DNA of 64,000 nucleotides from Albugo candida (taxonomy: Eukaryota; Oomycota; Peronosporomycetes; Albuginales). The DNA lies in the NCBI GenBank assembly GCA_040437565.1, contig JBDOQK010000009.1, positions 496,001-560,000 on the forward strand, written 5' to 3'. The position numbers and the translations under genes are program-made. A model generated the notes under the pieces. That model was given only the letters and a program-made list of their open reading frames with translations, ran no database searches and was not told the DNA's origin. Below are positions 36,401-48,169 of this stretch, piece by piece. Every line of letters starts with the position of its first letter. Positions within the stretch are counted from its first letter, which is position 1.

Positions 36401-37729
36401 CACATTAAAACATCCTGCACATATTTGATGATCACGATCGTGGTGTACATTCAAATACATTCCCTCAACACGTTTACTGGCGCTTTTAAGATTTGACATT
36501 GATATACGCCCAAGGTGCGCATGCCATAAATCCATATCCAGTTCCGCATTTTCTTGAATGGCATTCTCCACCCCAAAATAAACATCGCAATACGCACAGT
36601 TTGCCTCTTTTCTTAAGTTTTTTCGCCGATTGACCGTTCTTCATGATACTGCATCATTGTCCTTCATAATTGACTTCAAATTCTCTTGACACCAAAGCTG
36701 ATACTGGCAGTAGTCGTCGATCCATGCCTGGTACTAATAGAACATTATAGGTTTTTATTCGGTCTCCATTTTCCAATATGACAGGAATCGTTCCAGCTTT
36801 TGTGGCTGTAACTTGACGACCATTTTCTACAGCGATTTGAATTGATGATTTGAGTGGTTTGAGATCCGTGGATTCTTCTGCCAATGGACTCATGTGATAC
36901 TACCTGATACTACCACCACTGTCGAGTAACCAATTCATGTCAGATTTATTGTTTGACGCCATAAACGCATGTCCGCTGCTCGGCTGCCGTCTTGACTACT
37001 GTCGCGTTTGTCGGCACTCAAATATTCTATGACCAGTGCGTTCATATCCAAAACACTTCACACTGAACTTCTGTGCTGTTCCACCCGCTATTTATAGTTT
37101 TCTCATTTTGGTGTTCTTAGCTGCTTGGTCGCTCTCAAAGCAAGTTCCGGACTCCTTCCATTACAGCGATTCATATTCTCACTGTATCATCTCCTTCGCT
37201 TGCATCATATTCATGTTTGAAAACTTTTCGATGCTTTTTCACGATTGAGTCGTGCTCATCCGACAGACTGCCCAACAGGAGGATGTTCTGCTCATCTTGA
37301 TCCATGCTGTCTCCAATCGCAGCCATTCTAGTGCAAATCAAATCAAATTTCAATGCGTTTCTTCCTCCCCTTCCATCCTGAATTATGCACTACTCGTCTC
37401 ATTTGTATAAGATTGTGCGTGTTTCGCCGAACAAAAACCTCTTTTCAAGATTTCCTACGCTTCCGCTGTATTTGACACCTAACGAATCAATGACTGGGAC
37501 TTAAGGATTATCACGATTGCAATAGTGAAAAGTGCCTTAACATCATTGACTGTCCACATTTCTATTGTTATATCGGTCTCATTCGGAATCTTCAATGTCT
37601 GGATATGTCCGTGGCGATTCTTCCTCGCTAACCTCATCCGAGCATTGAACTTCCATACGAAATAATTATCTTCGCGCAAAAAGTCGTGCTATTTCGTCGA
37701 GGTTAGGTTCATAACCTGCTGACTAGTAA

Positions 37730-37848
37730 TGAGCAGGGGCAGAAAATGGAAAGTACGTTTATTAACTTTTAGATTACTAACTACAGTAAATGTAATGTTA
37801 GGATCTTCAGCATGGCCTTAGTGTCCAATGTGCTCTACACCATCAACA
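37730..37848 (-). repeat. Copia 5' LTR
   Basis: Begins TGAGCAGGGG and ends CTACACCATCAACA; about 119 bp. Confidence 0.75.
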
Positions 37849-38848
37849 GTAATGATCGAGAGTCTTGTTTTGGCTGCTGACGCACAATTGATTTGCACGA
37901 GACAGTAAAGGTTGCCTAGTTTCTGATAACCGAGTATCGGTGCATGACACTTAAAACCTGATTTGAAATGGCCAATATTTGGATCATTAAACCTATAATA
38001 TTGGCACTGCTGATAGGCTCATAGTATATTACCACTCACCCGCTTCAAACCTCAACCATCAACCTGCCTTCAGCCTAATATCGTACAATTATGCCTCGCC
38101 TAACAAAGTTAAGTGATGCAGGAAATGAGAGAGGTCAAGCGCACCAAAATCGATAACAGCTCAAGCATTCATGAATCTCCTGATATCAGTTTTGTAGGAG
38201 AACTGGATGTTTTAAAGTGATGAAGAAATCTCGATTTTTCATCTGTTAAATCAAATATTGGAAGAGACTATCAAGCAGCTTTTATAGTTTTACCGTTACC
38301 ACGACTAAACCATAACGGGCCAATCCAATATACAGGTGGTGCACCTCGAACTCAATGACGGAAAGAGCCGAAATCAAGAAGGCTTCTGTTGGCTGTAATC
38401 TTTTGACCAAATACTTTGCTTTTGCAAGACCAGTTTTGCAAGAAGCTGAGGTTACGGATAAGGGTGGCAAAGCGTATGATGACGGTAATGGTGCAGTCTG
38501 GACCGGGCAAAAGCTGACAACCACCATTAACACACTTGCCACCAGAGAATACACAGGAAAAGCCTAGCAAAACCGGCGGCTTGTAGTTCTTTCTTCTCTT
38601 CGGCTGCTAAAATCTGGATATGCGCGTATAGCAGCTAACACACTGGTAGGGGAAGGTGCTGGGAGGGGTGTGTGTTTTTGGCGCTCTCTGCGTGATTGGG
38701 CCACTCTGTCTAGAACGTGAAGAATTACCTTTTTCGCAGAAGGTAAAACACGCAAAACGGCGAAGCTATCTGCAGGATGAGGACAGTATTCTACCTTTTC
38801 ACGAGTATCTTGGTGCGAATAAGCTCAAGGCTGCTAAGATCCTGGCTT

Positions 38849-38948
38849 NNNNNNNNNNNNNNNNNNNNNNNNNNNNNNNNNNNNNNNNNNNNNNNNNNNN
38901 NNNNNNNNNNNNNNNNNNNNNNNNNNNNNNNNNNNNNNNNNNNNNNNN
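38849..38948. other. Assembly gap with identical flanks
   Basis: 133 bp (38716-38848) are repeated exactly at 38949-39081. Confidence 0.95.
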
Positions 38949-39564
38949 CGTGAAGAATTACCTTTTTCGCAGAAGGTAAAACACGCAAAACGGCGAAGCT
39001 ATCTGCAGGATGAGGACAGTATTCTACCTTTTCACGAGTATCTTGGTGCGAATAAGCTCAAGGCTGCTAAGATCCTGGCTTACAAGCAGCGGCCTGCATT
39101 ATCATGCAACCTGGCACGCAGCAAGATGGACGGTTGACATCGGAGAAACTTGCAAAAAAGTCTGTGACTTGGCTATCCTATTCTTCGACGCTCAATTTCC
39201 CGGCTGGCAAGCTCTTTTTGCCTTCGACAATGCAACTGGCCACAATGCATTTGCCCCCGATACCCTGCGCGCCAGCGCAATGAACCCGTCTCGTGGAGGC
39301 AGGCAGCCAAAGATGCGTGCAACAATACGGGGAAACGGAGTTTCCCAGGATTTGATTTTTTCTTATGACCATCCTGATGAAACGCTCCGTGGTCTGGCAA
39401 AGGGACTGATAGTTGTGCTGGAGGAACGTGGGCTGTGGGAAGCTGGCCTGAAGGCTAAATGCAAAGTATGTCCTGGGGATGGCGCAACCTGCTTCGCCAG
39501 AAGAATTAATGCCAATCAATCAGACTTGAAAGCGCAAGTGGGAATGATATAGGAGAAAATTGTT

Positions 39565-40850
39565 GCGAGTAGCTGCAGGTCCAGCTAGGAGAGTCGACGC
39601 AGAAAATACTCGGCCTTGGACGGGGGCTCACGCGCGCACCGTAGGCGACGCCGCTTTGCATTCTACTCGATGCAACGCCTACACGCCTGCTTGCCTTCCC
39701 TCTGACAGAGACGTACAAGCCGCCCTTATCGCTCAGCATGTCCAGCGTCGGCCTCTTCAACCTGTACGTCAGCGAGGATTCCTTATCTATCACGATGACC
39801 CCGTCTGAACCATACGCCGCTGTTCGCGTTGCTCCTGCGCCTACTCAAGCGAGTCGGACTCCTCGCGGATCACCAGGTCGTCGGGCACGTCGCGATGCAG
39901 CAGCAGCTTCCAGTACGCTTAGTAGGACCTAGTCGTCTTCTCGATCAGTCCATCCATCGCGAGCTTGGCGATCAGCACTAGTGTCCCATCCGGAATCTGC
40001 TCTACTCCCAGGGCCATCGACAGCGGTGACAGCAGGCCGAGGAAAAACTTCACGCGGAACCCGAAGACGGTCAGCTGGGGGCCGCTGTGGCAGACGTACC
40101 ACATGCAGCCCACCTCGAACAGCCACGCATGCTTACCATCCACCTTCACGCGATAGGACACTTCACACTGCGGGACGATCCGTACGTCTTTGACCGATGA
40201 ACGACCGCACGTAGCCTCGCCAACGCCTCCTTACCTAGCACCTTCGCATAATTCTCGACGTGACAGAAGCGCGAACGTATCGCGACAAGGATCTCCATCT
40301 TGTCGGAATCGGTTATTGAACATGTTCACGCGTACTCGAACTCGACAGCGTAACGGTTGTCCGGCTTGTAGCGCCGCGCCTTGCAGACCCACCTGCCTAG
40401 CATCATTCGCCACTCCTCAAAGCACACTCTGTACCGCTGCAACGACCCGTAGACGGCCTGCTGTACGCCTTCAACGTCTACGCTCAGCTCCCACGACCGC
40501 CTGAACGTCATACCGGTGGCACCGACGCAGCGAAGTCCGCCACCTTCAGCAATGACTGACTCAGCCCACAGTTAGCGTCTCTCCTCAACCTGACGCGACA
40601 GGATATAGCGTCTCACCTCACGCAAACTTGTAGATGAGCAGGCCGTCTGAGCCGGATTGATCGATGCGTAGAATGCCAGGGCCGCGCTGAACGAGTTGCT
40701 CAGGTCCTGCATGTTCCGCAGGAAGCCGAGCTCACTCTGCCTTCACTTACGACCGCTCACTGCACACCCGATCACCCTCGCTCCCGCCTCCGTCCCCGAC
40801 TAGACCCTGTAGACCCGTCCGGAAGTTTTCTCGCTAGACCGAGACCCCAT
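39565..40850. other. GC-rich insert of unknown origin inside the DDE transposon
   Basis: About 1.29 kb markedly richer in G+C than everything around it, placed between two adjoining parts of the transposase (before the catalytic Glu segment). Open stretches occur on the minus strand (for example LLSPLSMALGVEQIPDGTL near 40.0 kb and SLQRYRVCFEEWRMMLGR near 40.42 kb). They look like eroded coding sequence but belong to no family I recognise. Its ends show no clear repeat. It may be a foreign fossil element. Confidence 0.5.
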
Positions 40851-41464
40851 CAAGTAATATTTTACCCATAATTCACTGCAAGCTCAACTTCATCGAAAAC
40901 CTTTGGGGAGCCGCCAAGCGATACGCCAGAAAACACCGTGATCACACTTTGAAAAATATACTGGTAACAATTCCAGCTGCCGTGGCATCTGTTTCACCGG
41001 ACGAAATACTTCGGCACTAACGGAAAGCTTTGCGATACATGGACGTTTATCGAAAACGTCTCCCCGGGAAGGTAGCAAAGCATGGGAGTAAAAAGTACAA
41101 ATCCTACCAACGTGTAACCAATTGATATATGTGGCTGTTATGGCAAGATAAAAAGTGAGTGTCAACCTCGGCTTTTCTGAGCACCTTTATTGACAGTTTC
41201 CTGCAAAAAAATAATATTTTTCGGGAAAAACCCTTCACGGGTAGGCGGCCCATTTTTCTCCAATACAAACAAGATGCCAAAATTTAGACGACTCTTGCAA
41301 CGCTACTGCTCCTTATAAAGTTGAGATAATAAAACTCCGAGACTTGTGGAGAGAAGCTTAGGGCATGCTCTGTGTTGCCATATGCTTTGTTTCTGTGTAA
41401 TTTGTGCTCGGGCCAAGCCTTAGCGATTCTTGCAAGGCCAATAAAGTTGCTGGTTTTAGGTGAC

Positions 41465-43440
41465 ATGCACTATACTAACACGGAATCACCCAGTAACCAT
41501 CTTCGTTGGAGCTTGAGCTTGTTTTGAGCCTTACAAAAAGTGTTATCCAAAACTGCCTCATGGCCTCTTTTTCATTTGCTTTGAGAAAAGACAGGAAACA
41601 TAGCGTATGGCGATACTGCCGTGAGGCTTCATTACGCTTGCAAGCTTGATAGTTTCTTGGCACGCCTTTTCATTCTTTGAATGGATACGATCGGTAATCG
41701 AGCCATGACGTCCACATCAGCGATACAGTTGAGTCGAAGGATTTCCATACGTTTGAAGGTCTCATAATACCCCAGTTGAAGTGCCATTTTCTCATAAAAC
41801 AATTTTTCTTCATTAAAGCGGGCAATAAGTCTGCATTCTTGTGATCGGGTGCGTAGGAGATTAAGTGTGCATCGCCATTGCTGATGTAAACTGATGGAGC
41901 GCGAAATTCAAATTGGAGCCGGTTTGGATCCCTTTGAACAGACGATCAAGCTAAAGGCGTAAATGAGCCTCGGTAGGTCTTACTAATAGAAGGTACATGT
42001 GGGCATACCAATGCCCACTAGAAAGGATCTCGTGACGTGGTAGATAGCGTCCCGTCTATGATGGCCCTTTAATGACGCGTTCAGTGACTCACCATTACCA
42101 ATATAGCGTCAAGTTCATGTGATATGATATCTATCAATCCGAATCGGTTGCTGTGTGTAATTGTAATGATTAGATACAATCATACCGATTTACATCAGTT
42201 ACTTCTTGAGTGAAGTCACAACTTCTTGACGATACGTCGTTGCAGAGATGAAAGCGAGTGGCCAACTTCATCTAAAGCGAGCAACACACTTGATGATGGA
42301 CACGAATAATTACAAATGTATAATGTATCTAGTTCCTGGTACGCCAGCAAGTATTGTCTCAAATACCTGATTGGAAGCAAAACGAACGTAGATCCCGTAG
42401 ATCTGCTATGAAAAGCACCTAATTAAAACGTAATTACTAGTCGAAATACGATATTTAGGAGCGCATTTGCTTTATAAAGAAGAATACCGTCACAATATTG
42501 CAATCCTATAGGATTTCGACTGTACTTTCCATGATTCTCCAAGGCATAACCTGCGGTAGGGTATACCAGTCTCTATGAACCAATTGTAGGATCAAGTTAT
42601 TTCATTTGTGGGTAATCATACTACTTGTCTAAACAGATATTTCGCCAATCCGCTTGCTCTACAGTCATCCATCAGCTCTGTTCACTTCCTCCATCTGTCA
42701 AAAGCGTCCTGACAACGCTCACGAGCTCAATCTCACATACTTGTTGGAGAAGAGTCACTCTGCTTTGAGTTCGCCGTAGAAAGTAGTCGCTTTGTACTTC
42801 TGACGCCTTAAATAAACAGGTGTTTGAATTGGTCACAGCGATCGAACTGGCATGAACACGCTCGAGTTAATAACGTCTATTGATCTGAACTACTCTGAAA
42901 AAAAGCACGAAATTCTCGATCTTTACACTCAACTTTTGATTTCTTACAAGGGTCCGAAACGATACGTTCACAGTCGCGACGCTGAAGAAACATTCTGTCC
43001 TACTTGATGAGTCCACCAAATTAGACTTAAATACCAAATTGGGCAATCGGACACAGATAAAGCCATCTATCATGAAGCGGTCGATTCCATCAATCCGGCG
43101 CTCACTATGCTTGTCCTCTGATTGGTGGTAATCCTGTCTGCATTAATAGACAGCCTACCTACCACGCTACACCGGTAGAATACTGACTCAGTAACTGACT
43201 GCGAGAAGAACTGTGTGCAATATCGTATTTCACACAAATGCGAAGCATATTTACTGTGGCGCTCCTAACGTGAAGTAAACCGATCTCAGACAAAATGAGC
43301 GTCGGCATCAGCTGGAAGACCTTGGACTATTGAATTCTCAATGGGAAATCAGATCTGGGGATGTCTGCGGCGTTGGAGTTATACCCTTATACAATGAATT
43401 CCAAGTTTTCAATTGGCTTCGATGACGTTAAGAGCGTAAA
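41465..43440. repeat. Segmental duplication A, third part (partner 48170-50190)
   Basis: Anchors such as TTCGTTGGAGCTTGAGCTTG, GATACTGCCGTGAGG, AAAAGCGTCCTGACAACGC and GCATGAACACGCT occur in order in both copies. Confidence 0.8.
41632..41907 (-). pseudogene. C-terminal relic of an unrecognised helical protein
   Basis: A 92-codon open stretch without a start ends at TAA (41632-41634): CRLIARFNEEKLFYEKMALQ, then YETFKRMEILRLNCIADVDV and RAKKLSSLQA. In the duplicate at 48310-48660 the same frame is recognisable (EKMALQL; RLDPIVGVDVIARFPIASMH; RAKKLLRLQSQ) but carries stops. It also retains an upstream part (LIQLDRLLEEMQSDSPLDVA) that is deleted in this copy. Both copies are therefore decayed remains of one charged, probably helical protein. 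Confidence 0.5.
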
Positions 43441-45164
43441 AAATAGTGCGATTTACAGTCGGTATCATTGAAATAAAGATGTGGACGTTATTGTATAAAG
43501 GGTGCTCAATCAAATATTTCGAACATGCAATACGGATACTTATCAAAGAAAAAGGTCTCACAGAAAAACATGAGACTCGCTGTAAAACTTGCGAACGTTC
43601 CTGATGCATGCACGATTGAATCAAAACACTTTTCTCTCACCTCAGATTACGGCACGCTCATTCACATAGACCTGTTAAGGCCAATTGCAAAGCCGATGAA
43701 AGAACAAAATCTCGATATCTTTGGTCCAGTTGGGTCCCTATCATAATATTGCATCGATTTTGAACGCAATTTGCAACCATGCATGTCCAAAAATGATATC
43801 TGTCGATATCCCGATTGCTAATTTGCATCCGAATCCGACCTCGTTGCGTCGTTGTCCAGTGATTTCTCGGGTCGGGATATAGCAACCATCGGGCTATGGC
43901 GCGAATTGTGGTATGCATGTTGGTGTAGTGGATCGAGCCTTCACTGGAATTGTGGTTTATGCTACCTACAATCCATTCGCATTGGTAGCCTTGGATTTAG
44001 GGATCAACTGGAGTGCGTAAAGTATGGCTTGTAAGGAACGATACAAATCACGCTGAATAATTGCTCGTGCAAGAGGTTCCAATCGCGTATCCGAATATCC
44101 CAAGGCGAGCTGAAGCTAGTATTTTGTATCGGCCTGCGTCACACAGAATCGACAAAAAGAGATAAGGCTGCATTGATTGTGTTTGAGCCTTCAGTGGATG
44201 ATACCTCAGTTATAAAAGTATGCGTGACATCTACGTCGATGACCGGTCTCATAATGTATAAAGACACATCAATTGGTCAGAGATGGTTTTCTGTAGGAAT
44301 GGCGCCATCTACCGACTCGCTTCATCGACATCAATCTATTGCCTTACGACACACCGATACTTGTACTTCATCCGATGCATCAAGCTCGCGATTATCAGCA
44401 CGTACATTCATGAATATTATTCACATCGAGCCATTCGTACCAATGTGTATGACTTGTTAACTTCTACAAAATCCCACGATGTCACTTTCGGTATCAATCG
44501 CTCTTGAGGATGTTTTGTCTTTGAGTTCCTCTCTGATAGTGTTAATGCTTCCCATTCTCTCATCTCAGTAGAGTGCATTGGAGATACAAGGGTAGTAATG
44601 TGACTGAGCGGTGTTGCATCTTTCATGTGAGACCGTCCAAATGTTGCAGCAACTACTTCATAGTTCAGAGCCGTACGAGTGATCCCAAATGAGCAATGAT
44701 CGGATAGATTAATGAAGTCACACGCTAACGCATACCCATAATAGAATCCAAATGACAATTCAATGATAAGATGTTTTCTTATAGTACACCAAAAGCATAT
44801 TTTGTCTTTCTGAAACCATATTTTCTCTCGTCATGAAACAGGAAGCATTAGGGCACCTGCCATCATTCAGAATGCTGTCGGAAGGACATGACCTATTCGT
44901 CATGTCTATACAGCTGCACGGATACTTGCGTTGCGGAATGTAGCGTCAAAATCCTCAGGCTCCAGCACATCACATAGGAAAGAAAACCGGTCCGGTGCTT
45001 AAATATGATTGTGTGGTGTCCTTTTTTGCCATGAGTCATCTACGTCGGACATATACCATGGAGTCTACGGTAATCGAAGTATTCGGATACAGTGTTACCG
45101 ATCGATCGGATCGTGTTGCGTTGCGTTTTTCGAGATTTCGGTCCGCTTTGTTCCTGTGCTTTCG
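43441..45164. other. Spacer between duplicates A and B
   Basis: Mostly without recognisable genes. A dUTPase-like relic lies at 43640-44160. A 113-codon minus frame (44417-44758, TTG start) has no family and no ATG near its beginning, so I do not call it. Confidence 0.4.
43640..44160 (+). pseudogene. Possible dUTPase-like relic
   Basis: A stretch near 43.9 kb reads CGMHVGVVDRAFTGIVVYAT, close to the conserved dUTPase motif around GVVDxxYxG. A later stretch near 44.06 kb (EQLLVQEVPIAYP-like context) resembles the 'AQL' motif that follows. Frames are broken. The origin (host, transposon or old virus) cannot be told from this sequence, and the likeness may be chance. Confidence 0.3.
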
Positions 45165-46790
45165 TTGGTGATGCGCCTTTGACATGCGTAGTGAAGCGAC
45201 CTCTTATAAAAACCATTTTCTCACGTTAACTCACAAGTACTCAATCGCATGGGTCCAGAACATATCGTACGAGCGTTTACAGGTTTTAAATGGAAGTAGC
45301 AACTCCGACTGCTACACCGTATGCGCTTCTCCGACATGTATCAACCTGCAGATCACCCAATTAGGATGCTGATAGTACTCGAAAAACATGGAATGCGAGG
45401 ATGGCTATACTGAGAGACCTCGAAAAGCAATCTTCTACCAATCGAGGGAATCATGAGCGTTGAGGAGAGTGTATTTAGTATGATGCAATGTTCGCACAAG
45501 TATTCATCTTATTTTTATAGGATATAACTTTCTATCGCATTCGTACCACAAAAAATGAGTGAATGTCCTCGTTCTGAATCCTTCATCGCTCTGCATGATC
45601 ACATCATTATGAGGTGGTCATAAAAGTCGAAACCAAGAGTAGACAAGTGCAAAGACCCATTATATTATTTGAGCGTGCTGACGACAAATGGCAGACCTAT
45701 NNNNNNNNNNNNNNNNNNNNNNNNNNNNNNNNNNNNNNNNNNNNNNNNNNNNNNNNNNNNNNNNNNNNNNNNNNNNNNNNNNNNNNNNNNNNNNNNNNNN
45801 GCAATAAGCTCATTGTTCAAACAACAATCAGCTTTCACAGTAACATACATTACTGCAGGCTATCAGATTATGGGCACTCTCATCAGGCATTCTAATGACT
45901 GAAGCCGGTCGCATTTGGCTACATTTTTATTGTAGCATTAGTCAACTGGAAAAAGTATTCAGGTCAGCTATCGTATTTCGTATCTGCTTTGTCCACCGTG
46001 GTTAAGAATGCTTTCAACGCTTTTTATAAATGGCAAAGAGTTTAATCCTGGTGGCACTCCTTATCGATGTGTTCTGTCATCGTATCCGGATGCAGTGGCG
46101 GTCATGTCTTGAAGTATGTCACACTCTGGTTTTTATGCTGAGTAGCTGTAATATATCATGATGAGTGGAAACGAGAAGTAGCCGAGCTTGTTTGCATGCA
46201 ATGGCACGACTTCGTTCTCCCGCAACTGTTTCTGATCAGCATTGCTAACAGTCTTCTCGAGCGGGTTTGCATCTTAAAAGCCTATTCATGAGTAATGTTA
46301 GTACGTCATGCGAACTTTAATACGATGAGAATTTCCCGAATCATCAACTTTCGGAATCAATGGTCAACATCGACATTCGGACCAGTGCACCACGATGGCC
46401 TTGACGTGTCGGACGTTACACATCTACTGGTTCTGTGTGTGAGTTGCATGCAACTTCGTTGACGCGTCTCTGAAGCCAAAAAACCAAAAAAGTAGCATAA
46501 TTGCAGGAGGATCGGATACCTGCGGCCGCTTGTGCTGACTAGAATCGACGTAGGTTATACAATCCAATGGAAGGTGCGCAGACGAAAGAGTAGGTTCAGG
46601 TCAAGTACACGCCATCAGGTCTTCCCCAATTTGAAGTGGCGTTATGTTGATAGAACTGCTTGATGGATACTCATAAGTCGTGACACCGGTCTTACCTCTA
46701 GGATTTTATAACACCATCAAAGTAGGGTTTCCGATACTTATAAAAGCACTCCTTACTTATTGTTTTCTTTGCGCATCGGCTAAGTAGATT
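45165..46790 (+). repeat. Segmental duplication B, first part (partner 27595-29080)
   Basis: Direct-orientation partner of duplicate A without the insertions. The gap 45701-45800 falls inside it. By comparison with 28150-28200 only a few bases are likely missing there. Confidence 0.75.
45701..45800. other. Assembly gap (100 N)
   Basis: In duplicate A the matching flanks (GCAGAGCTAT and TTCATCGTTCA) are only about seven bases apart. Confidence 0.9.
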
Positions 46791-46962
46791 GGTATTCTGG
46801 TCATTAAAGGTAGAAGAAGTAGCACGCACTGCTTTGTATTCCAGACAAAGAGTAAAAACGAAGCGGCAGAAAGATCAGCTACTATTGGATTATCGGTCTG
46901 TACTTTGATGATGATTATGCAAGCAGGTGCTAGCGGTCATCCGTACATGGCTCAGATCGATT

Positions 46963-47766
46963 CTAATGTGCGCTCGTTGAGGGCTCTTCAGAAGGGGTCT
47001 TCAGCAAACTAATCTGATAAATATTTCTGTCGCTCCGAGCTTCTCCCCATTTGATTAATTGGACATTATATTTCTGCAACATATCATATCCAAATATCCA
47101 ATCGTTTTTAGAGAACTCTGTTACTTCATGGCACCTCAATGAGAATACCGCATCACTCAAATTTTGCACATAAATTTTAATGATGGTATTTGGATCGGTG
47201 CGGCAATATGGCAATAACGCATCTGGTGCCGTAATTCCTTCACCGATGGAAAATTGGATCTGGGATTCTGTTTCTCCCTTTACATATTTGAATTGAGTTT
47301 GGGGCTTTAAATTACCCGGATGGTTCAGGTCTTGAATCATCAAGTCGACTTGAGAAAGCTGCAAAGTCCATTTGATATTGGCTTCGGTTGGTGTGCCTCC
47401 CACTTCAAGAGTATGGTGATCCGCGGTAATATCCTGGGGATCTATTGAGATGAGGAGATTGCCACCCTTGAATGCGTAGGAATAAACATCACATCCTGCG
47501 CCGATAATCCTGTCTGTAGTTTTCTCGTCGTAAGGACCAGCTCTGTCTAGTTGGAATCGTTTTAGTTCAACTGTGCCGAACGAACATTCCCTCATATATT
47601 TATATTTGCCCCCCATACGGACCCCAGCGTTACCTTCCAATACGTTTTTCAATGCCGGACATAATTCATAGCCGTGCTTAGGGATGTTGCATGCGTTCGT
47701 TGATGAATGCATAATATAGCATATGGCTTGAACAACCAGGTGAAGTTGCGTCCGGGAAACGTGCAT
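46963..47766 (-). CDS. Secreted protein of unknown family (candidate effector)
   Basis: Single exon, 267 residues, ATG at 47766, TGA... stop at 46963. The longer open frame to 47805 begins with TTG, so the inner ATG is used. The start is signal-peptide-like: MHVSRTQLHLVVQAICYIMH followed by SSTNA, with a likely cleavage before CNIPKHG. The mature part is about 240 residues with five or six Cys and many beta-type alternations (NLLISIDPQDITAD, IKWTLQLSQVDLMIQDL, NTIIKIYVQNLSDAVFSL, DWIFGYDMLQKYNVQLIKW). I recognise no domain and no RxLR, CRN or CHxC motif. It lies in duplicate B; the duplicate A copy (32570-33091) is broken. Presence of one intact and one dead copy amid transposons suits a fast-evolving effector family. 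Confidence 0.65.
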   Translation of the reverse strand: MHVSRTQLHLVVQAICYIMHSSTNACNIPKHGYELCPALKNVLEGNAGVRMGGKYKYMRECSFGTVELKRFQLDRAGPYDEKTTDRIIGAGCDVYSYAFKGGNLLISIDPQDITADHHTLEVGGTPTEANIKWTLQLSQVDLMIQDLNHPGNLKPQTQFKYVKGETESQIQFSIGEGITAPDALLPYCRTDPNTIIKIYVQNLSDAVFSLRCHEVTEFSKNDWIFGYDMLQKYNVQLIKWGEARSDRNIYQISLLKTPSEEPSTSAH

Positions 47767-48169
47767 GGTAGGGAGAAACTTGTCTTGGACCGAGAAAATT
47801 AACAAATGATAGAGATCGAATCGAATATAACGCTCTTAGATTTCCCAAATGAATGGCTGTGAGGGCCGCGAATACAAACGGGCGAGATGGGCCAAACAAT
47901 CCGTCCATCCCGTTTCCAGGTGGACGACTTACCGATAAAATGATATATTTATTTTAGAAAGCCAATCCATGCGTGGCATTCGATGGATTATTTTATGAGG
48001 TATATTAAATAATTACAAATTATCCTAGCGGTAAAAGACTGAGAGTCGTGCTTCGGCTGCTGACGCTTAAAGAGTTATGTAGACACAGACAGTGAAGGTT
48101 GCCTAGTCTCTGATAAACGAATAATAGCTGTGCTACTTGAGCTGGTACTAATACGGAAACATCGGGTAA

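Larger units (their letters stand above)
33369..37848 (-). mobile_element. Copia LTR-retrotransposon fossil with both LTRs
   Basis: Minus strand. Both LTRs are present (about 119 bp each, TG..CA). Between them, in family order: gag (37.0-37.7 kb, with a zinc-knuckle-like stretch near 37.0 kb), protease region (36.65-36.9 kb), integrase region (about 35.3-36.6 kb), reverse transcriptase (34.0-35.27 kb) and RNase H end (33.5-33.9 kb, AEYVALT-like and ADYLTKTLAT). It is broken, with many breaks. The two LTRs differ at a substantial fraction of positions and no clean target duplication remains, so it is old. It lies in duplicate A only and so inserted after the duplication. Confidence 0.85.
38570..41110 (+). 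mobile_element. DDE transposon, YxDGxER type, copy 1, split by a GC-rich insert
   Basis: Plus strand. N-terminal KHAKRRSYLQDEDSILPFHE near 38.75-38.81 kb. Then, across an artificial gap duplication (38716-38848 equals 38949-39081), a 147-residue open stretch with ALFAFDNATGHNAFAPDTLR (second catalytic Asp) and ASAMNPSRGGRQPKM. After the insert comes the C-terminus from 40880: KLNFIENLWGAAKRYARKH (catalytic Glu) and RYMDVYRKRLPGKV, stop near 41105. The middle part with YxDGxER is missing here but present in copy 2. The transposon lies in a ~3.5-kb insertion (about 37960-41460) in duplicate A. Confidence 0.7.

Noticed and set aside
44417-44758. 113-codon minus-strand frame
   Set aside because: Begins at TTG, no ATG near the start, no domain and no conserved partner.
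46963-47766. Aspartic-protease reading of the secreted protein (DWIFGYDMLQKYNV looks like the WILGDxFxRxYYxVFD block)
   Set aside because: No DTG/DSG catalytic motif is present and the order of the other blocks does not fit the family.
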